Source: Posidonia oceanica (taxonomy: Eukaryota > Streptophyta > Magnoliopsida > Alismatales > Posidoniaceae). Taken from it: a DNA stretch of 64,000 nt. Below the pieces are notes generated by a model. It was not told the DNA's origin. It saw only the letters and a program-made list of their open reading frames with translations, and did not search any database. A program made the position numbers and the translations under genes. This document shows, one piece after another, positions 10,658-21,870 of this stretch. The stretch spans positions 54,650,001-54,714,000 of the forward strand of contig JAZBRS010000020.1 in NCBI GenBank assembly GCA_037176725.1. Reading direction: 5' to 3'. The first letter of the stretch is position 1. Every line of letters begins with the position of its first letter.

Positions 10658-11750
10658 CTACTGATAGTACTTCTTGAGGTAGCAGAGGTTGACGGGCTCA
10701 GACTGCTTGACCTGATCTATATCCTCAAGAGTTACAGCGCCGCCTGAAAAGTCTTGCTTGACCACAAAGGGGCCACGCCAGTTAGGTCGGAATTTCCCTC
10801 GACCGTCAGGCAAATGAATGGCATGTAGAACAAGGTCCTCTGTCTAGAAGCCTCTTGGCTGAACTTTCTTCAAGTAAGACCTGGCCATTCTCTTTTGGTA
10901 GCAGTGAGCATTATGCATAGCTTGCAGCCTGTGCTCATCAATTAGATTCAGTTGGACGCAGCAGTCTTCGACCCATTCTGCTTCATCCAACTCAGCTTCG
11001 CATAGGATCCGTAGTGAGGGGATCTCTATCTCGATGGGCAGCACCGCCTCCATGCCATACACCAGAGAGTATGGGGTGGTGCCTGTTGAAGTGTGGACAG
11101 ATGTCCTATATGCCCAGAGCGCGTAAGGAAGCTTGTCGTGCCAGTCCTTATGAGTTTCTGCCATCTTCTTCAGGATTTTGACCAGATTTTTGTTAGCGGA
11201 CTCCACTACACCGTTCATCTGCGCCTGGTAAGGCGAGGATCTGTGGTGTTTGATACTGAAGCTCTGCAATTAGTCTTCAATCCTCTTAGCAATGAAATTC
11301 GTGCCATTGTCAGATATAATTGCATGTGGGACCCCATACCGGGCTATGATATTGTTTCTGATGAACTTTTCTATAGCCACGGTAGTCACTGTTTTGTAGG
11401 AGGTCGCTTCCACCCACTTAGTGAAGTAATCAATCGCTACCAGAATGTAACGATGACCGTTAGAAGCTGGAGGGTGGATGGCGCCAATGACATCAATCCC
11501 CCAGGTGGAGAAGGCCCATGGCGACGACATGCTGTGTAGTTCTTGAGGGGGCACCCGAATAAAGTTGCCATGCACTTAGCAATTATGGCATCTGCGCACG
11601 AAGCGGCAGCAGTCAGCTTCCATGGTTAGCCAGTAGTATCCTTGCAGCATTATCTTCTTGGCTAGGAGGACGCCGTTCATGCGGGCCGCAGGTCCCCACA
11701 TGTACTTGAAGCATCAGCGCATCAGCCTCTGATTTGTTCAGGCAGCGCAG
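10658..11750 (-). pseudogene. integrase of element A
   Basis: Integrase inserts the element's DNA copy into the genome. On the minus strand the zinc-binding end is visible (VHVGTCGPH, then RRCHNC, with a frameshift between). Next comes the catalytic core: WGIDVIG, AIDYFTKWVEA, SDNGTNF and NGVVESANK supply the D, D and E residues. The C-terminal part has GKFRPNWRGPFVV (GPY/F-type) and ends NLCYLKKYYQ at 10658. The core and C-terminus share one frame with RT upstream, broken by in-frame stops after CHNC, at about 11270 and at about 10842. Length and order are normal for Tat/Ogre. The stops make it inactive unless suppressed. It is the last pol domain before the 3' UTR. Confidence 0.9.
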
Positions 11751-12022
11751 GAGCATCTGATTGTAAGATCTCTTGGACAACTGTCCCGCCCCTAATACAT
11801 ACTTTGACGCCAGACGCGTCAGAGTTCTCTTGTCTACTGCTGAGGTACTGGGTGGAAAGCTGCCAGATTCTAAGAAAGCTTTTATGTCCTTGTACTAGGG
11901 CTGCTCCTCTATTGTTGGATCTGCCTCTTCAATGCTCATACAATGTGCAGGCTGCTCAATGCGAGTAACAGATACATCCACTGTACTGTCTTCAGGTATG
12001 CTGAGCCAGGACGCCAAGGTTG
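11751..12022 (-). pseudogene. linker between RNase H and integrase of element A
   Basis: Degraded coding stretch in the minus direction, readable as YADALATLASWLSIPEDS followed by an acidic linker and LLLRCLNKSEADALMLQ leading into the integrase zinc-binding region. A frameshift at about 12030 separates it from the RNase H. It belongs to the same polyprotein. Confidence 0.7.
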
Positions 12023-12457
12023 CTAACGCATCTGCATATCGTTCCTTGCTCGGTTCATGTATGTGAAGCGGATGCTTGCAAATTGTTCTATCAGCTTCAA
12101 CAGGTGTTCATGATATGGCAGTAGCTTCGGATCTTTCATCTTCCACTCGCCATTGACTTGAGAGATCACCAGCATAGCATCGCCATGCACCAGTAGCTTC
12201 TGCACCTCATGCTCGAGGGCAACATCCAGTCCTAGGATGCATGCCTCGTACTCTGCTTCATTGTTAGTGCATTTGAAGGTCAGCTTCCGGGAGAAGGGAA
12301 TCATCCGTCCCTGAGGTGTTGTCAGCACTACGCCTACGCCTCGGCCTTTCTTGTTCACAACACCATCGAAGTATAGCTGCCATTGCTCCTGATCTTCAGG
12401 ATCTTTATCTTCAGAGTCCTCCATTGCAAATAGAATGTCTTCATCTGAAAACTGCAT
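12023..12457 (-). pseudogene. second (archaeal-type) RNase H of element A
   Basis: Residues about 25-140 read WQLYFDGVVNKKGRGVGVVL, then NNEAEYEACILGLDVAL and LVHGDAMLVISQVNGEW: the D, E and D catalytic positions of the additional archaeal-type RNase H that marks the Tat/Ogre lineage. It follows the ordinary RT-RNase H in the same frame after two in-frame stops (FVT stop and PEY stop, about 12465-12530). In the family it degrades the RNA strand during reverse transcription. The frame is lost just after NRARN, where the usual sequence is followed by ADALATLAS. This domain is the main reason I place A in Tat/Ogre. Confidence 0.9.
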
Positions 12458-12529
12458 CTGGAGTGGCTAATATTCAGGCAGTGGGAGATCAGCAAGATGG
12501 TCTGCCATAGCTTGGCCCTTCATGGACTT

Positions 12530-15034
12530 CTAAGTGACAAAGGTGATGTCATACTGAGACAGCAGCACCTGCCACTTAACACATCTGCCTACCATGGCTG
12601 GTTTTTGAAAGAGGAATTTGATAAGATCATGCCGGCATAAGAGCTGAATTGGGTATGCCATCATGTAGTGCCTTAGTTTCTGTGCAGCCCAGACAAGGGA
12701 TAGGCAGGTCTTCTCTATTGTACTGTACCTGGCTTCACATTCATTGAACTTCTTGCTCAGGTAGTAAATGGCACACTCCTTTCTACCAGATTCATCATGT
12801 TGGCCCAAGACGGTGCCCATGGAATGCTGCGTGGTAGAAAGATAGAGAAGTAAGGGTCTTGCTGGAGTGGGGGGAACTAGGACAGGAGGCTTAATCAGCA
12901 ACTGCTTGATCTTGGCAAATGCAGCCTGACACTCCTCGCTCCAATGAATCTGCGCATTTTTCTTTAGGAGCTTGAATATGGGCTCGCAGATGGGCGTAAG
13001 CTGTGCAATGAAGCGACTGGTATATTGTAAACGCCCATGTAGACCTCTGACCTCCTTTTTAATCCGAGGGGGTGGCATATCCACGATGGCTTTTGCCTTC
13101 ATTGGGTCTACTTCAATTCCCCTTTGGCTAACAATGTAGCCCAGCAGTTTGCCAGAAGACACCCTGAATATACACTTGTTGGGGTTCAGGCGCAGCTTGT
13201 ACTTTCGTAGACGAGTAAAGAGCTTCTTCAGACAAGCAAGATGATCTTCAGGCTCTTTGGTTTTAGCAATCATGTCGTCTACATAGACCTCCACTTCTTG
13301 GTGCATGAGGTTGTGAAACAGTGCAGTCATGGCCCTTTGATAAGTTGCGCCAGCATTTTTCAGTCTGAACGGCATAACTTGGTAGCAGAAGACTCCCCAA
13401 GGGGTGATGAATGAAGTCTTTTCCATATCTTCCTCTGCTATTTTGATCTTATTATATCTAGAAAAGCCATCCATGAAGGAGAGCATCTTGTGGCCCACTG
13501 TATTGTCGACTAGGACGTCAATGTGAGGTAATGGGAAGTCGTCCTTGGGACTCGCCTTGTTCAGGTCCCTATAGTCGATGCAGATCCGGACGCGGCCATC
13601 TTTCTTGGGCACAGGTACAATGTTTGCCAGCCACTCGAGATAAAGGACCACCTTGAGGAAATTGACTTTGTGCTGTTTCATGATCTCTTCTTTGATCATA
13701 AGCAGCCACTGCAGTCGCCATCTTCTCAGCTTCTGCTTTACTGGCTTGGCATCCGGATCCAGGGATAGGTTGTGCACCACTATCTCTATGTCAAGGCCAA
13801 CCATATCTTCGTAACTCCAGGCGAAGACATCCGCGTATTCCTTCAAGAATGCAATGAACTCTGCTCGAGCCTGGGGGGACAGCTGGGCACTGATGCGAAC
13901 TTCTCTGATTTCCTCAGCTGTGCCGATATTAACAACCTCTGTTTCTTCTTCAACATGGAGGTTGGGGCCTTCTGGGTCATCGTCGTAGGGCCGGAACTCG
14001 GGCAATGATTCGTCAATCTCGTCCTCGCCCGTATCATCCTCCTCTCCATAAGCAATAAGTTTTGAGAGGATCTCTTTTTCAAAAGAAGGATTTGTGATGT
14101 CAAAAGAGTGTATATGTTCCACCGCTTGGCCCTGGTGACGCTTCAGGATGGTCACGCTTACTCGAGTATTCTTGTAGCCTCGGTGCGCAACTTCCATCCT
14201 AGCAACTTCTTTTATCTGCTCTGGCCTGACTGATTCTGCTGAATGCTCTACTGATGCTGCTGAGGGCCTTGCTGATTCTGTCACTGATGCTGCTGATGAT
14301 TCTGTTACTGATTCTGCTTTCTGCTCTGTTACTGTTGCTACTTGGACTACTAGTGCTTCCTCCTCTGAGTCTTCTAGTGTGCTTGTGGAGGGTATGCCAG
14401 ACTGGCGGCTGATCTCAGCACTGCTGCTTGCTACACTGCCTGAGTGAGGCATGTGCTGCATAAACCACCTAGACCCGCCTTCTGGTTGCAAAGTAATGAG
14501 CTCATCTGGTCTAGGGGAGTCTGGTACTGCTAAGTCTTCTTCCAGGACCATGATAGAGGCATGGTCTTCTTGCAGAGGAGGGTCCGTAGCCACGGCTTTC
14601 CCTTTCCTTTTTGCAACTTGGTGCTCCGCTAGGTCTTCTACTATCAACTTGAGCTGTTCTTGATAATGTAACTCTAAGTCGGACATCCATGAATCGACCT
14701 GGGTTTCTACCGCCACTCCTTCCTCCTCATCCGAGGGTGAGTCGACGTAGTAGGCGCCAGGGGCCTGCGGCTCTGGCTCGGCTGCAAGATGGATCGCTGC
14801 CCTTGGTATTTGCATGGTCTGGCTCACGGGCACGCCTGATAGTTGCAGCTTCAGCATTGGAGATCCAAACGGACTGGTCAGCGGGGCCGCAGACGGGTAC
14901 GTTGCTAGGGTCACTGTTGCAGTTAGAGGGCAAGCAGAGGTGCTCTTCTGAGGGCCCAAGGGCTGGGAGACTGTGGTGCTCAACTGGTCCTCTGCATCTG
15001 GTTGTGACTGTAAGAGTCCAGCCTCTGATGCCAT
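12530..15034 (-). CDS. reverse transcriptase-RNase H of element A
   Basis: An 834-codon minus-strand frame. Residues 1-330 are low-complexity and acidic (linker after protease). RT then runs from about 355: VPKKDGRVRICIDYRDLNKA, FPLPHIDVLVD, FMDGFSRYNKI, TSFITPWGVFCYQVMPFRLK, NAGATYQRAM and the catalytic VYVDDMIAK. The first RNase H follows (PLLLYLSTTQHSMGTVLGQ, YYLSKKFNECEARYSTIEK). RT copies element RNA into DNA in cytoplasmic particles. FGLKNAG has become FRLKNAG, and GFSGYN has become GFSRYN, signs of decay. The frame matches the upstream 15041-15826 block and the downstream RNase H and integrase, so this was one polyprotein. The first Met is only the first after a stop, not a true start. 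Confidence 0.93.
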   Translation of the reverse strand: MASEAGLLQSQPDAEDQLSTTVSQPLGPQKSTSACPLTATVTLATYPSAAPLTSPFGSPMLKLQLSGVPVSQTMQIPRAAIHLAAEPEPQAPGAYYVDSPSDEEEGVAVETQVDSWMSDLELHYQEQLKLIVEDLAEHQVAKRKGKAVATDPPLQEDHASIMVLEEDLAVPDSPRPDELITLQPEGGSRWFMQHMPHSGSVASSSAEISRQSGIPSTSTLEDSEEEALVVQVATVTEQKAESVTESSAASVTESARPSAASVEHSAESVRPEQIKEVARMEVAHRGYKNTRVSVTILKRHQGQAVEHIHSFDITNPSFEKEILSKLIAYGEEDDTGEDEIDESLPEFRPYDDDPEGPNLHVEEETEVVNIGTAEEIREVRISAQLSPQARAEFIAFLKEYADVFAWSYEDMVGLDIEIVVHNLSLDPDAKPVKQKLRRWRLQWLLMIKEEIMKQHKVNFLKVVLYLEWLANIVPVPKKDGRVRICIDYRDLNKASPKDDFPLPHIDVLVDNTVGHKMLSFMDGFSRYNKIKIAEEDMEKTSFITPWGVFCYQVMPFRLKNAGATYQRAMTALFHNLMHQEVEVYVDDMIAKTKEPEDHLACLKKLFTRLRKYKLRLNPNKCIFRVSSGKLLGYIVSQRGIEVDPMKAKAIVDMPPPRIKKEVRGLHGRLQYTSRFIAQLTPICEPIFKLLKKNAQIHWSEECQAAFAKIKQLLIKPPVLVPPTPARPLLLYLSTTQHSMGTVLGQHDESGRKECAIYYLSKKFNECEARYSTIEKTCLSLVWAAQKLRHYMMAYPIQLLCRHDLIKFLFQKPAMVGRCVKWQVLLSQYDITFVT

Positions 15035-15040
15035 GGGGGC

Positions 15041-15826
15041 CTACCATGAAAGTTGCTGTTTTGCGGCAGGAGGATGTGAAGCGGATTGCGCCGGCTGCAT
15101 TCTTAGTGATGCGGCTGCTGAAGTGGGCCGAGTCACGCTGCTGACTGAATTGACTGACTGTCCCTCCAGAGAGAGTGGCAGCGGTACTGATGCGACTGCG
15201 ACCGCAGGTAGCCTACCTGACTGTGCCAGAATGAGTGTCTTTGACTTCTGAGCTGCCGCTGCTGCTTGTGCTTGTAATGCAGATGTGGCTGTAGAAATGT
15301 AAGAGCTTGTCAGTTTTGCCACAAAGCCTGCTGAATTGCTTACTGTATCTACTGGAGGAAGAGCCAAAGAAACTGACCGTGGCACCTCTACGCTGATCAA
15401 AGCCTTGCTGCCAGTTGGGACTGCCTCTACTGCGCCAGACTGCTCCTCATCCAAGTAATAGTCCTCAATGCAGACCCAGTCTTCTGTTGGCACTGTGACT
15501 TGATCATTTGTTGATCCCAGAACTCCTGCACTGGTGAAGTTAGTGAGGTCTCTGATGATGGCCGGTTCCTGATTCTTTAGCTGAAAGCAATGATCTTCGT
15601 TGGGCTTGGGCTCATAACCGAGGCCTTCAGATTTCCTCCGCTCCATAGCCACAATCGGCTCTATGATCCCCTGGCCGTAACGCCCGAGCGGTGTACCCTT
15701 TATGTAACCCCACCTGTGACATACATTCTCAACCATTCGAAAGGGGTTGTTGTGAACGGCCAAGGAGTTGGCGCGTTCAAGATTAGGAATGAAGTTAACC
15801 GGCTCGCACCAATTAACACGATACAA
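15041..15826 (-). pseudogene. protease-RT linker with G-patch-like segment, element A
   Basis: Same frame as the RT block, separated by one stop at 15041. It reads YRVNWCEPVNFIPN, then a glycine-spaced segment WGYIKGTPLGRYGQGIIEPI followed by GLGYEP, resembling the G-patch-like stretch found after protease in Tat/Ogre elements. The rest is a low-complexity Ala/Ser/Val linker. A frameshift near 15870-15890 joins it to the protease frame, whose tail (MIKYHHGDDVIVVMAEN, 15954-15900) is still readable. Function in the element is not established. Confidence 0.75.
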
Positions 15827-15954
15827 GGCTTCGGAGGTCTCAGGGTCAAACGGGATAGTTTGTGAAGAGACGGGGAGACTGCCTCGATCCGCTCCTTCTC
15901 AAAGTTCTCTGCCATGACGACAATGACATCATCGCCGTGATGGTACTTTATCAT

Positions 15955-17361
15955 TCATTGGAGGGTCGAGGGGAGGACCTGATGCTTGTGAAGCCAATGG
16001 CACCCAAGCAGAAAGTTAAAGTTTGGCTTTAAGTCGACGACGTAGAATTCTACATCGAAAACGATCGGGCCAATGGCAAGAGGAATAATCAGGATTCCCA
16101 GAGCGTCATGGTAGGTGTTGTCAAAAGCTGTCATTCCTTTCACGGCTAGTGTGATATCCTCGACTTTGAATCTGAGTTTTGTTACAATACGCAAGGGGCA
16201 GACGTTAAAGCCTGACTCATTATCAGCCAGTGTTAGGGGAATGCGAAAGTTTTTGAACTGAACCATGACGAACAAGGGTTGATTGTGATTAATCCCCATC
16301 GGAGGCAGCTCATCACTTGTAAAAGAGATGACCTCGGGCTCCGCAATCATCCCCACCATGCTTTCCAAGGCCGAATGCTCAATAGATTGGGACACACGGG
16401 CGGCTTGGAACACGCGAAGAAAAGCTTCGCGGTGTTCAGTAGAGGTGTGGATTAGGTCCCAAATGGAAATGTCGGCTTTGACCTTCTTAAGTTGGGAGGT
16501 TATGTCAGCTTTTGGTTGGTTTTTCTTGACAGCAGGAGGGGTAGTTTTGGCAAGTTCTAGAGGGATAGTCACAGGAGATTGGGTAAAGGTTTGGCTTGCT
16601 ATAGGTTGGGCAGGGATTTGGCTTGCTATAGGTAGGTTTAAGGCTGGATCTGCTATGGGTTGGTTAGAGGGTGGAGGCATAGCAGGTTCAGGATGGTCTG
16701 GCCTAACTACCGGTGCTAGGGGTCTGTAGACCTTCCCCGATCGCGTTACTTCCGCACACATTTCTGTGGCGTAGCTGTAAGGGACGCGATGGGTGTCCAA
16801 GGTTAAGTCAATAACCACAGGAGCACGTGCTGCGAGCACAGGAGGGGTTACAGAGGGACCTACTGGATACTGAGTTCTATCTAAAGGATAAGATTGTTGG
16901 GGTGGGAAGGCAGGGGCTGGTTGAGGTTTGCCTAGAAGATGTATAAGGGATTCTAGCTGGGGCCGCCCTAAGAGGTGGACAGGGGATCTAGGCTGGGCCC
17001 TAGCTAGGAGGTGTGCAGGGGGTTGAGCTTGAGGAAGCACAGCAGGGGGCGCGAAGGGGCACTCCGGCCTGGCACGCGGTCGGATCATGTGAACTCCCGA
17101 CTCAGAGCCAGCAACTGCCGCGAGATAGAGATTAACAGGGAAAGGCTCAAAAATATCAGAAATGAGATCAGAAGGGTCTACCACAGGGGTAGTAGGCCCA
17201 GAAGGGAAGACAGAGTGAATGCCTGAGGTTCCCGCCCCTCCCGGATAAGTGTGCTCCGGCAGAGATTGGTGGATGATGCCAGAATGAAAGGGAACAGCTG
17301 AATGTGCAGATGCATGTGTGTGTGCTTGAGTGGATGCCTCGTGCGTGTCAATCACAATCAT
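15955..17361 (-). pseudogene. gag C-terminal linker and retropepsin-like protease of element A
   Basis: A 468-codon frame. Residues 1-300 are Pro/Ala-rich linker. Residues about 345-468 form a retropepsin-like protease: DELPPMGINHNQPLFVMVQF, then ADNESGFNVCPL, ending LLGCHWLHKHQVLPSTLQ (family pattern LLGRPWIH..GAVPSTLHQ). The usual catalytic triad D-N/T-G-S reads D-N-E-S here, so the glycine is lost and the enzyme should be dead. In the family this protease cuts the Gag-Pol precursor. A stop at 15955 and a frameshift downstream separate it from RT. Upstream it joins gag by a frameshift at the zinc-knuckle region (17.36-17.45 kb). Confidence 0.85.
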
Positions 17362-19490
17362 TCCCGATTTAATTAGGTCCTGAATTGCGTTCCATAGGGA
17401 GTAGCAATTATCTGTCGAATGCCCGACACTTCGATGGAAATTGCAAAAAAGGTTTAACCTTAAACCAATGCGGCAAGTGATTTGGAGGTGGGCGAACCTC
17501 CGGGAACTTCAGGAGCGATGCAACCTTTGGTAAGATGGCCGTGAGTGGTTCCACCAGTGGGGCGAACTTCCGCTTCTTGGTGGGTGGCCTTCTTTGCCTC
17601 TGGTATGAGCCTTGCTGAACCGATGCAGTGGGGTAGACCAGCCTAACGGTGGTTGTGATCTGTGGTGTGGGTGGATTCCTAGGTGCAGGAGCATACACCA
17701 ACTGAGCTGGGGTAGGCCGGGATGGCAAGTGAACAGGCACAGCAGGAGAGTCGACGAATGCAACAACGGTCTTCGGCGAGTCCTTCTTCTTGGGACGGTT
17801 GTTGCTGCTACCGCTGTTGTTGTTGTTGGAGGTGCTGCTGTTGACACTATTACTATTGATCGCAGCCTGCTTAGCGAACATAGAGAGAGCTGGGAAGTTG
17901 CCACTCCGCAAAGAACACTCCACGCGTACTCCAGCTCGGATGAGTGCTGCAAAAGTAGTGACTGGTTGGATGCTAAGCAGAGCCCCAAGAGATGGTTGCG
18001 CCCCTTTGATAACGATCTCGATAAATTCCTCATCAGAGGGTCTATCTCAGACCTGTGAAGCAAGGGCACGCCAGCGGCCGACGTACTCCCCAAACGGCTC
18101 GCTGGGATTCTGCTTAATTGTGATCAAGTCTGCCCGCTTTGGGACTAGATCGAGGTTGAAGGAGTACTGTTCCAGGAACGCCTGATTGAGGTCATTCCAA
18201 GTCTTGATGGCTGACATATCAAGCGATGTGAACCACTTGAGTGCCAGCCCAGTCAAGCTTTTCTGGAATAGGCGGATCAGCAACTTCTTGTCAGCCTGAA
18301 GCTGAGTGAGATCACCGCAATACGCCTTCAGGAGTGCTACGGAGCAACCCCTACCATTATATTTCTCGAAGTCTGGGATTTTGAACTTCGAAGGGAGTAT
18401 CGCCTCTGGAAAGCAACAGAGGTCCCGGAATTGGTAGGTCTGGTGCTCAATACCCTGCACTAGTCGTAGTGCCTTCTCCAAGACGTCCATCCGGTTGTTG
18501 ATGGGGTCTAGACTTGCTGCCATAGGACAGGGATCGGCAGAGGTAGTGAGCACATACGCCGAATGGGTCGCACCTAGGTGCTCCTCCGGATCTACCATAG
18601 CGTCGCCTGGTGGAGCAACGAGATGGCCGGCGTATCTGTGCTGGGGAACTGTGTATGCAGGGATGTATGCAGGGTTCTGGGCCTGATGTAAGGGAGGAGG
18701 GTAGATGACATGCTGTGTTGTGGGAGGGGTAGGATGCTAGAGCACCAGTTGCTGTACAGGAGGGGTGCCGGGCAGCGAGCTAGTGGGATACTGGGCTCCA
18801 GCCAGCCCAAAGGACTGACCACCAGGGGGAAGAGGAGCATGCTGTGCTAAGTGTTGTGCAGAAGGAGGCGGTAAACGGGCCCCCATCGTTGGAACCGTGA
18901 GCAATTGAGACGATGGTCGAGGCAGAGGTGTAGAGGTAGATGCATGAAATGCAGGAACTAGCCTCAAAGGAACGTCAGGAGCGACAGGAGTACAGGAGGG
19001 ACGAACTGATAAAGCCATGCCCTGCAATCTTTTGGTAAGCTCCATCAGGTGCTGGTACTGAGCCTCAGGCGTTCCGTCAGCGGGAACGCTGAAGTGCAGT
19101 GCTAACGAGGATTGAGAAGCAAATGGCACGGACACAGACTGTCTTGAGAAGCAAATGGCATGGACATAGACTGTCTAGGAGGAGTAGGTGCTATGGTAAA
19201 AGTCGCAGCAGTGGTAGGAGGGATGTCAAAGGCGACGTATCCCTGGGAAGGAGGGGGCAATGGCGTCCTGAAACGCGAGTAACGGTCATCATGATAGACT
19301 CGGCGACCGGATCTGGAGGAAGAGATGCTTGCCAGTGTGCCAGGACATACTGAGATACTAGAGGCGTCAGGGGAGGAAACCCTGGTGTCGGAAGGGGAAC
19401 AAAAGAGACAGAAGGAGCAACCAGAGGGGCCGGAGCGGAAACACCCTCTGTGACAGGAGTAAAGAGAGGCGCACTGATGTACTGGGCCAT
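17362..19490 (-). pseudogene. gag of element A (frameshifted)
   Basis: Gag builds the virus-like particle. The start is probably ATG at 19490 (MAQYISAPLF), because element B has the matching MAQFASEPLL. The Pro/Ala-rich N-terminal half is broken by frameshifts near 19135-19190 and 18600-18730. The conserved capsid-like region (18598-18047) reads RMDVLEKALRLVQGIEHQ, FPEAILPSKFKIPDFEKY, LLIRLFQKSLTGLALKWF and PFGEYVGRWRALASQV. After one stop it continues SLGALLSIQPVTTFAALIRAG and a linker, then a single zinc-knuckle-like CNFHRSVGHSTDNC near 17430, where the frame changes into the protease ORF. Element E carries the same gag on the plus strand. Confidence 0.88.
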
Positions 19491-20795
19491 TGCTGACCTA
19501 GAGCGCGTGAGAATAGGGCTGCGACAAGTATGCAATCGGCAATTCCTAATAGGAGCTATCGTCGCAAAGGCGGATAGCTTAGAAGGGGAATGGTCGCGAA
19601 CAAGGTCGCAATAGGGGTGTCAAAGAGGATCGGTACTCAAGCTCTAGTAAGGGGAACTCGCTTACCGATCACTGCTGACACAGATAGAGACAAACAGGGA
19701 TTAGAAACTGAAAGACAGATGCAAATGAGTTAAGCTAGATGGCATGAATGATATGTATGCTTTCTAGTATGCCCCCCTCACCTATCTATGTATCCTAGTA
19801 GGTGATCTACTTTGGGTATCCCCAGGTGTGCAGGTCACCGACTCAGGTCCGAAAAAGTAGGCTCCCTGTTGAACTCTTAGCCAAAGCTGAGGAAATAACA
19901 GGGTGGTGCGTTGGTGGCCCTGATCCGGTCAAAGCGTGGGCAGTACGCTCCACTACACCGACACGACCCATGGACGAAGGGGGATAGACCGACCGACTCG
20001 ACCCACGCCAAAAGCGGTAGAACAAGAGGTCGGAGCCGTCCTTCGCAGACTAGTGGATGGACTTAGATGAGAAGAATGCATGCCCTATATGATGCTTATG
20101 CAAATGCTTAAAGTTTTTTATCTTGCGCATCTTATTAACCCAAGGGGGTGGAAGATTGTTTAAAGTCTCTAGTTGCTCCTAGAAGTTCTTTTTACTTGCC
20201 ATTTTTAGTTAACCACAGGGAGAGCAAAGAGTCTCTACTATCCTAAGCATGGCATGTGCGAAAGGGAAGAAAATCAGTCAAATATGGCAGGCAAACAGCA
20301 TACAACACAGCAAAAGGCAAGTGCATGGCATGTGCGAGTGTTTGTGAGCATGATAGTGAAGAGAAACATTCATCACGTCAAGAGGCATATATACAGGGCA
20401 TGTGCGTGTGTAGTGACATAGCAAATGTGTAAAAGGAAGCATTCATCATTCAAAAAGCATGTATTGTTGCCAAACAAGTATGTAGACATGCATTGTGCAG
20501 GAAATAAAGCAATAATAAGTAAGCAAGAAAAGAAGGTAAAGACAGGTAAGCTATAAAGCAAATAAGAGCAGAAGCAAGGAAATAAGCAAGTAAACAAGCA
20601 ATCAGAAACAAAGTAGAGCAAGGCAGAGCAAAAACAAAGGCAGAGGAGGTGCAGAACCTAAGCAGAGTAGCCACGATGCGACTCGCTAGGAGTTTGCACA
20701 GAAGAGTGACCAAAACAGGCAAAGAGGCAAGCAAAGGCAAGCAGAAATTACGAAAGCGGTGAGCAAAAGCCAGAAACGAAAGCCAGAGTCAAGCA
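19491..20795 (-). other. 5' leader of element A
   Basis: Non-coding region between PBS and gag start. It aligns with element B's leader (27524-28684), for example at GTGCNGGTCACCGACTCAGG (19828 and 27870) and TGCATGCCCTATATGATGCTT. The A/G-rich part (20270-20760) yields only low-complexity ORFs. No structured RNA was recognised. Confidence 0.75.
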
Positions 20796-20813
20796 TCCCC
20801 AGCAGAGTCGCCA
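20796..20813 (-). promoter_or_regulatory. primer binding site of element A
   Basis: Minus-strand TGGCGACTCTGCTGGGGA, one base after the LTR end (CTACA). The first bases TGG match a tRNA CCA tail. The exact tRNA is not assigned here. It fixes the 3' end of the 5' LTR. Confidence 0.88.
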
Positions 20814-21157
20814 CTGTAGTAATCCTGGTGTTCAGATCGTCCATGCACACTGCCAGAAGCTCGCCTGCACCGATTGAAATCAGGCTCACTATAAGCGGCT
20901 ATGTCCGAGGAGGAGGGCTCAACTCGAAAACACTTAAAACAGAGGAGAAAAGATAAGAAAAGAAGAAGATAAGACAATTCAGAGTCGCCACCATGTCTAT
21001 TATTGGGAGACAAGGAAAACCAGGGGAAATGCATGAATTAACACGCAAAACCAAGCAAAGGATGCAATGCAAAGTAATGCAAAGAAAAACAAATGCAAAT
21101 GAGATGACTCATGCCTAGGATAAGGGCAATATGGTCATTACGGGCCAAAAGACTGAG

Positions 21158-21226
21158 CAAGGACTCCTGTTACGTGCGGGGAAGGTGTTAGGCACCCCCG
21201 ACACGCCCAAGAATCGGTCTTTCTAG
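21158..21226 (-). promoter_or_regulatory. conserved LTR block (A copy)
   Basis: About 70 bp reading on the minus strand AGAAAGACCGATTC, CGTGTCGGGGGTGCC, TAACACCTTCCCCG and AGGAGTCCTTG. The block recurs in B (29005-29073) and F (60963-61035), although the surrounding LTR sequence differs. Position near the LTR 3' end suggests an R/U5 or 3'-end-formation signal; this is inference. Confidence 0.6.
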
Positions 21227-21529
21227 GCTTACGCTTGCATATGCAGGGGAATGCAGGTTTGAATGCCTAAATGCCAATGAATGCCTGAATGAATGCTCAA
21301 AGGTGTGCTCTAAGTGGTGGGATGCAATGCAGGAAAGTAAACGTGCTGTCTAAGTGCTCAGCAACGCTGTCTATGTTCCGAACCGGTCGAAACCTGGTTC
21401 ATGAGAACTCCAGGCAGTAAGCATCACTACCCTATATGCAAATGCAAGCGAAAAAGCAAAACAGCAGTAAAACCAAGCAGTGCAGGCGACATGCAAGAGA
21501 AAATGACGTAAAACATGCGAAACGATGCG

Positions 21530-21870
21530 AGAAACGGAAGTGGCACGCAAAACGGTGCAAGAAAACGAGATTGACACGCAAAATGGCGCAAAAGACAAGG
21601 CAGCACCCAAAACGGTGCGAAAAAGCAAAGCCAGCATGCAAAACGGTGTGAGAAACAAGAGCGGCACGCAAAACGGTGCGAAAAAGCAAAGCTAGCACGC
21701 AAAACGGTGCCAAAGAGAAGGCAAACACACAAAATGCACGAAAAAGCAGAGCCAGCATGCGAAACGGTGCCAAAAGGAAAGTGGGCACGCAAAAAGTGCC
21801 AAAACAGAGCAAGCACGCAAAACAGTGCCAAAGACAGAGCGGGCACGCAAAACGGTGCCAAAACAGGCGA
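21530..21870. repeat. 30-bp minisatellite in A 5' LTR
   Basis: Same CACGCAAAACGGTGC-type units as in the 3' LTR (226-620), with a different number of units and private point changes. This shows the two LTRs have drifted since insertion. Confidence 0.85.

Noticed and set aside
18495..18686. Plus-strand ORFs opposite A's gag and pol
   Set aside because: Antisense shadows of the minus-strand polyprotein.
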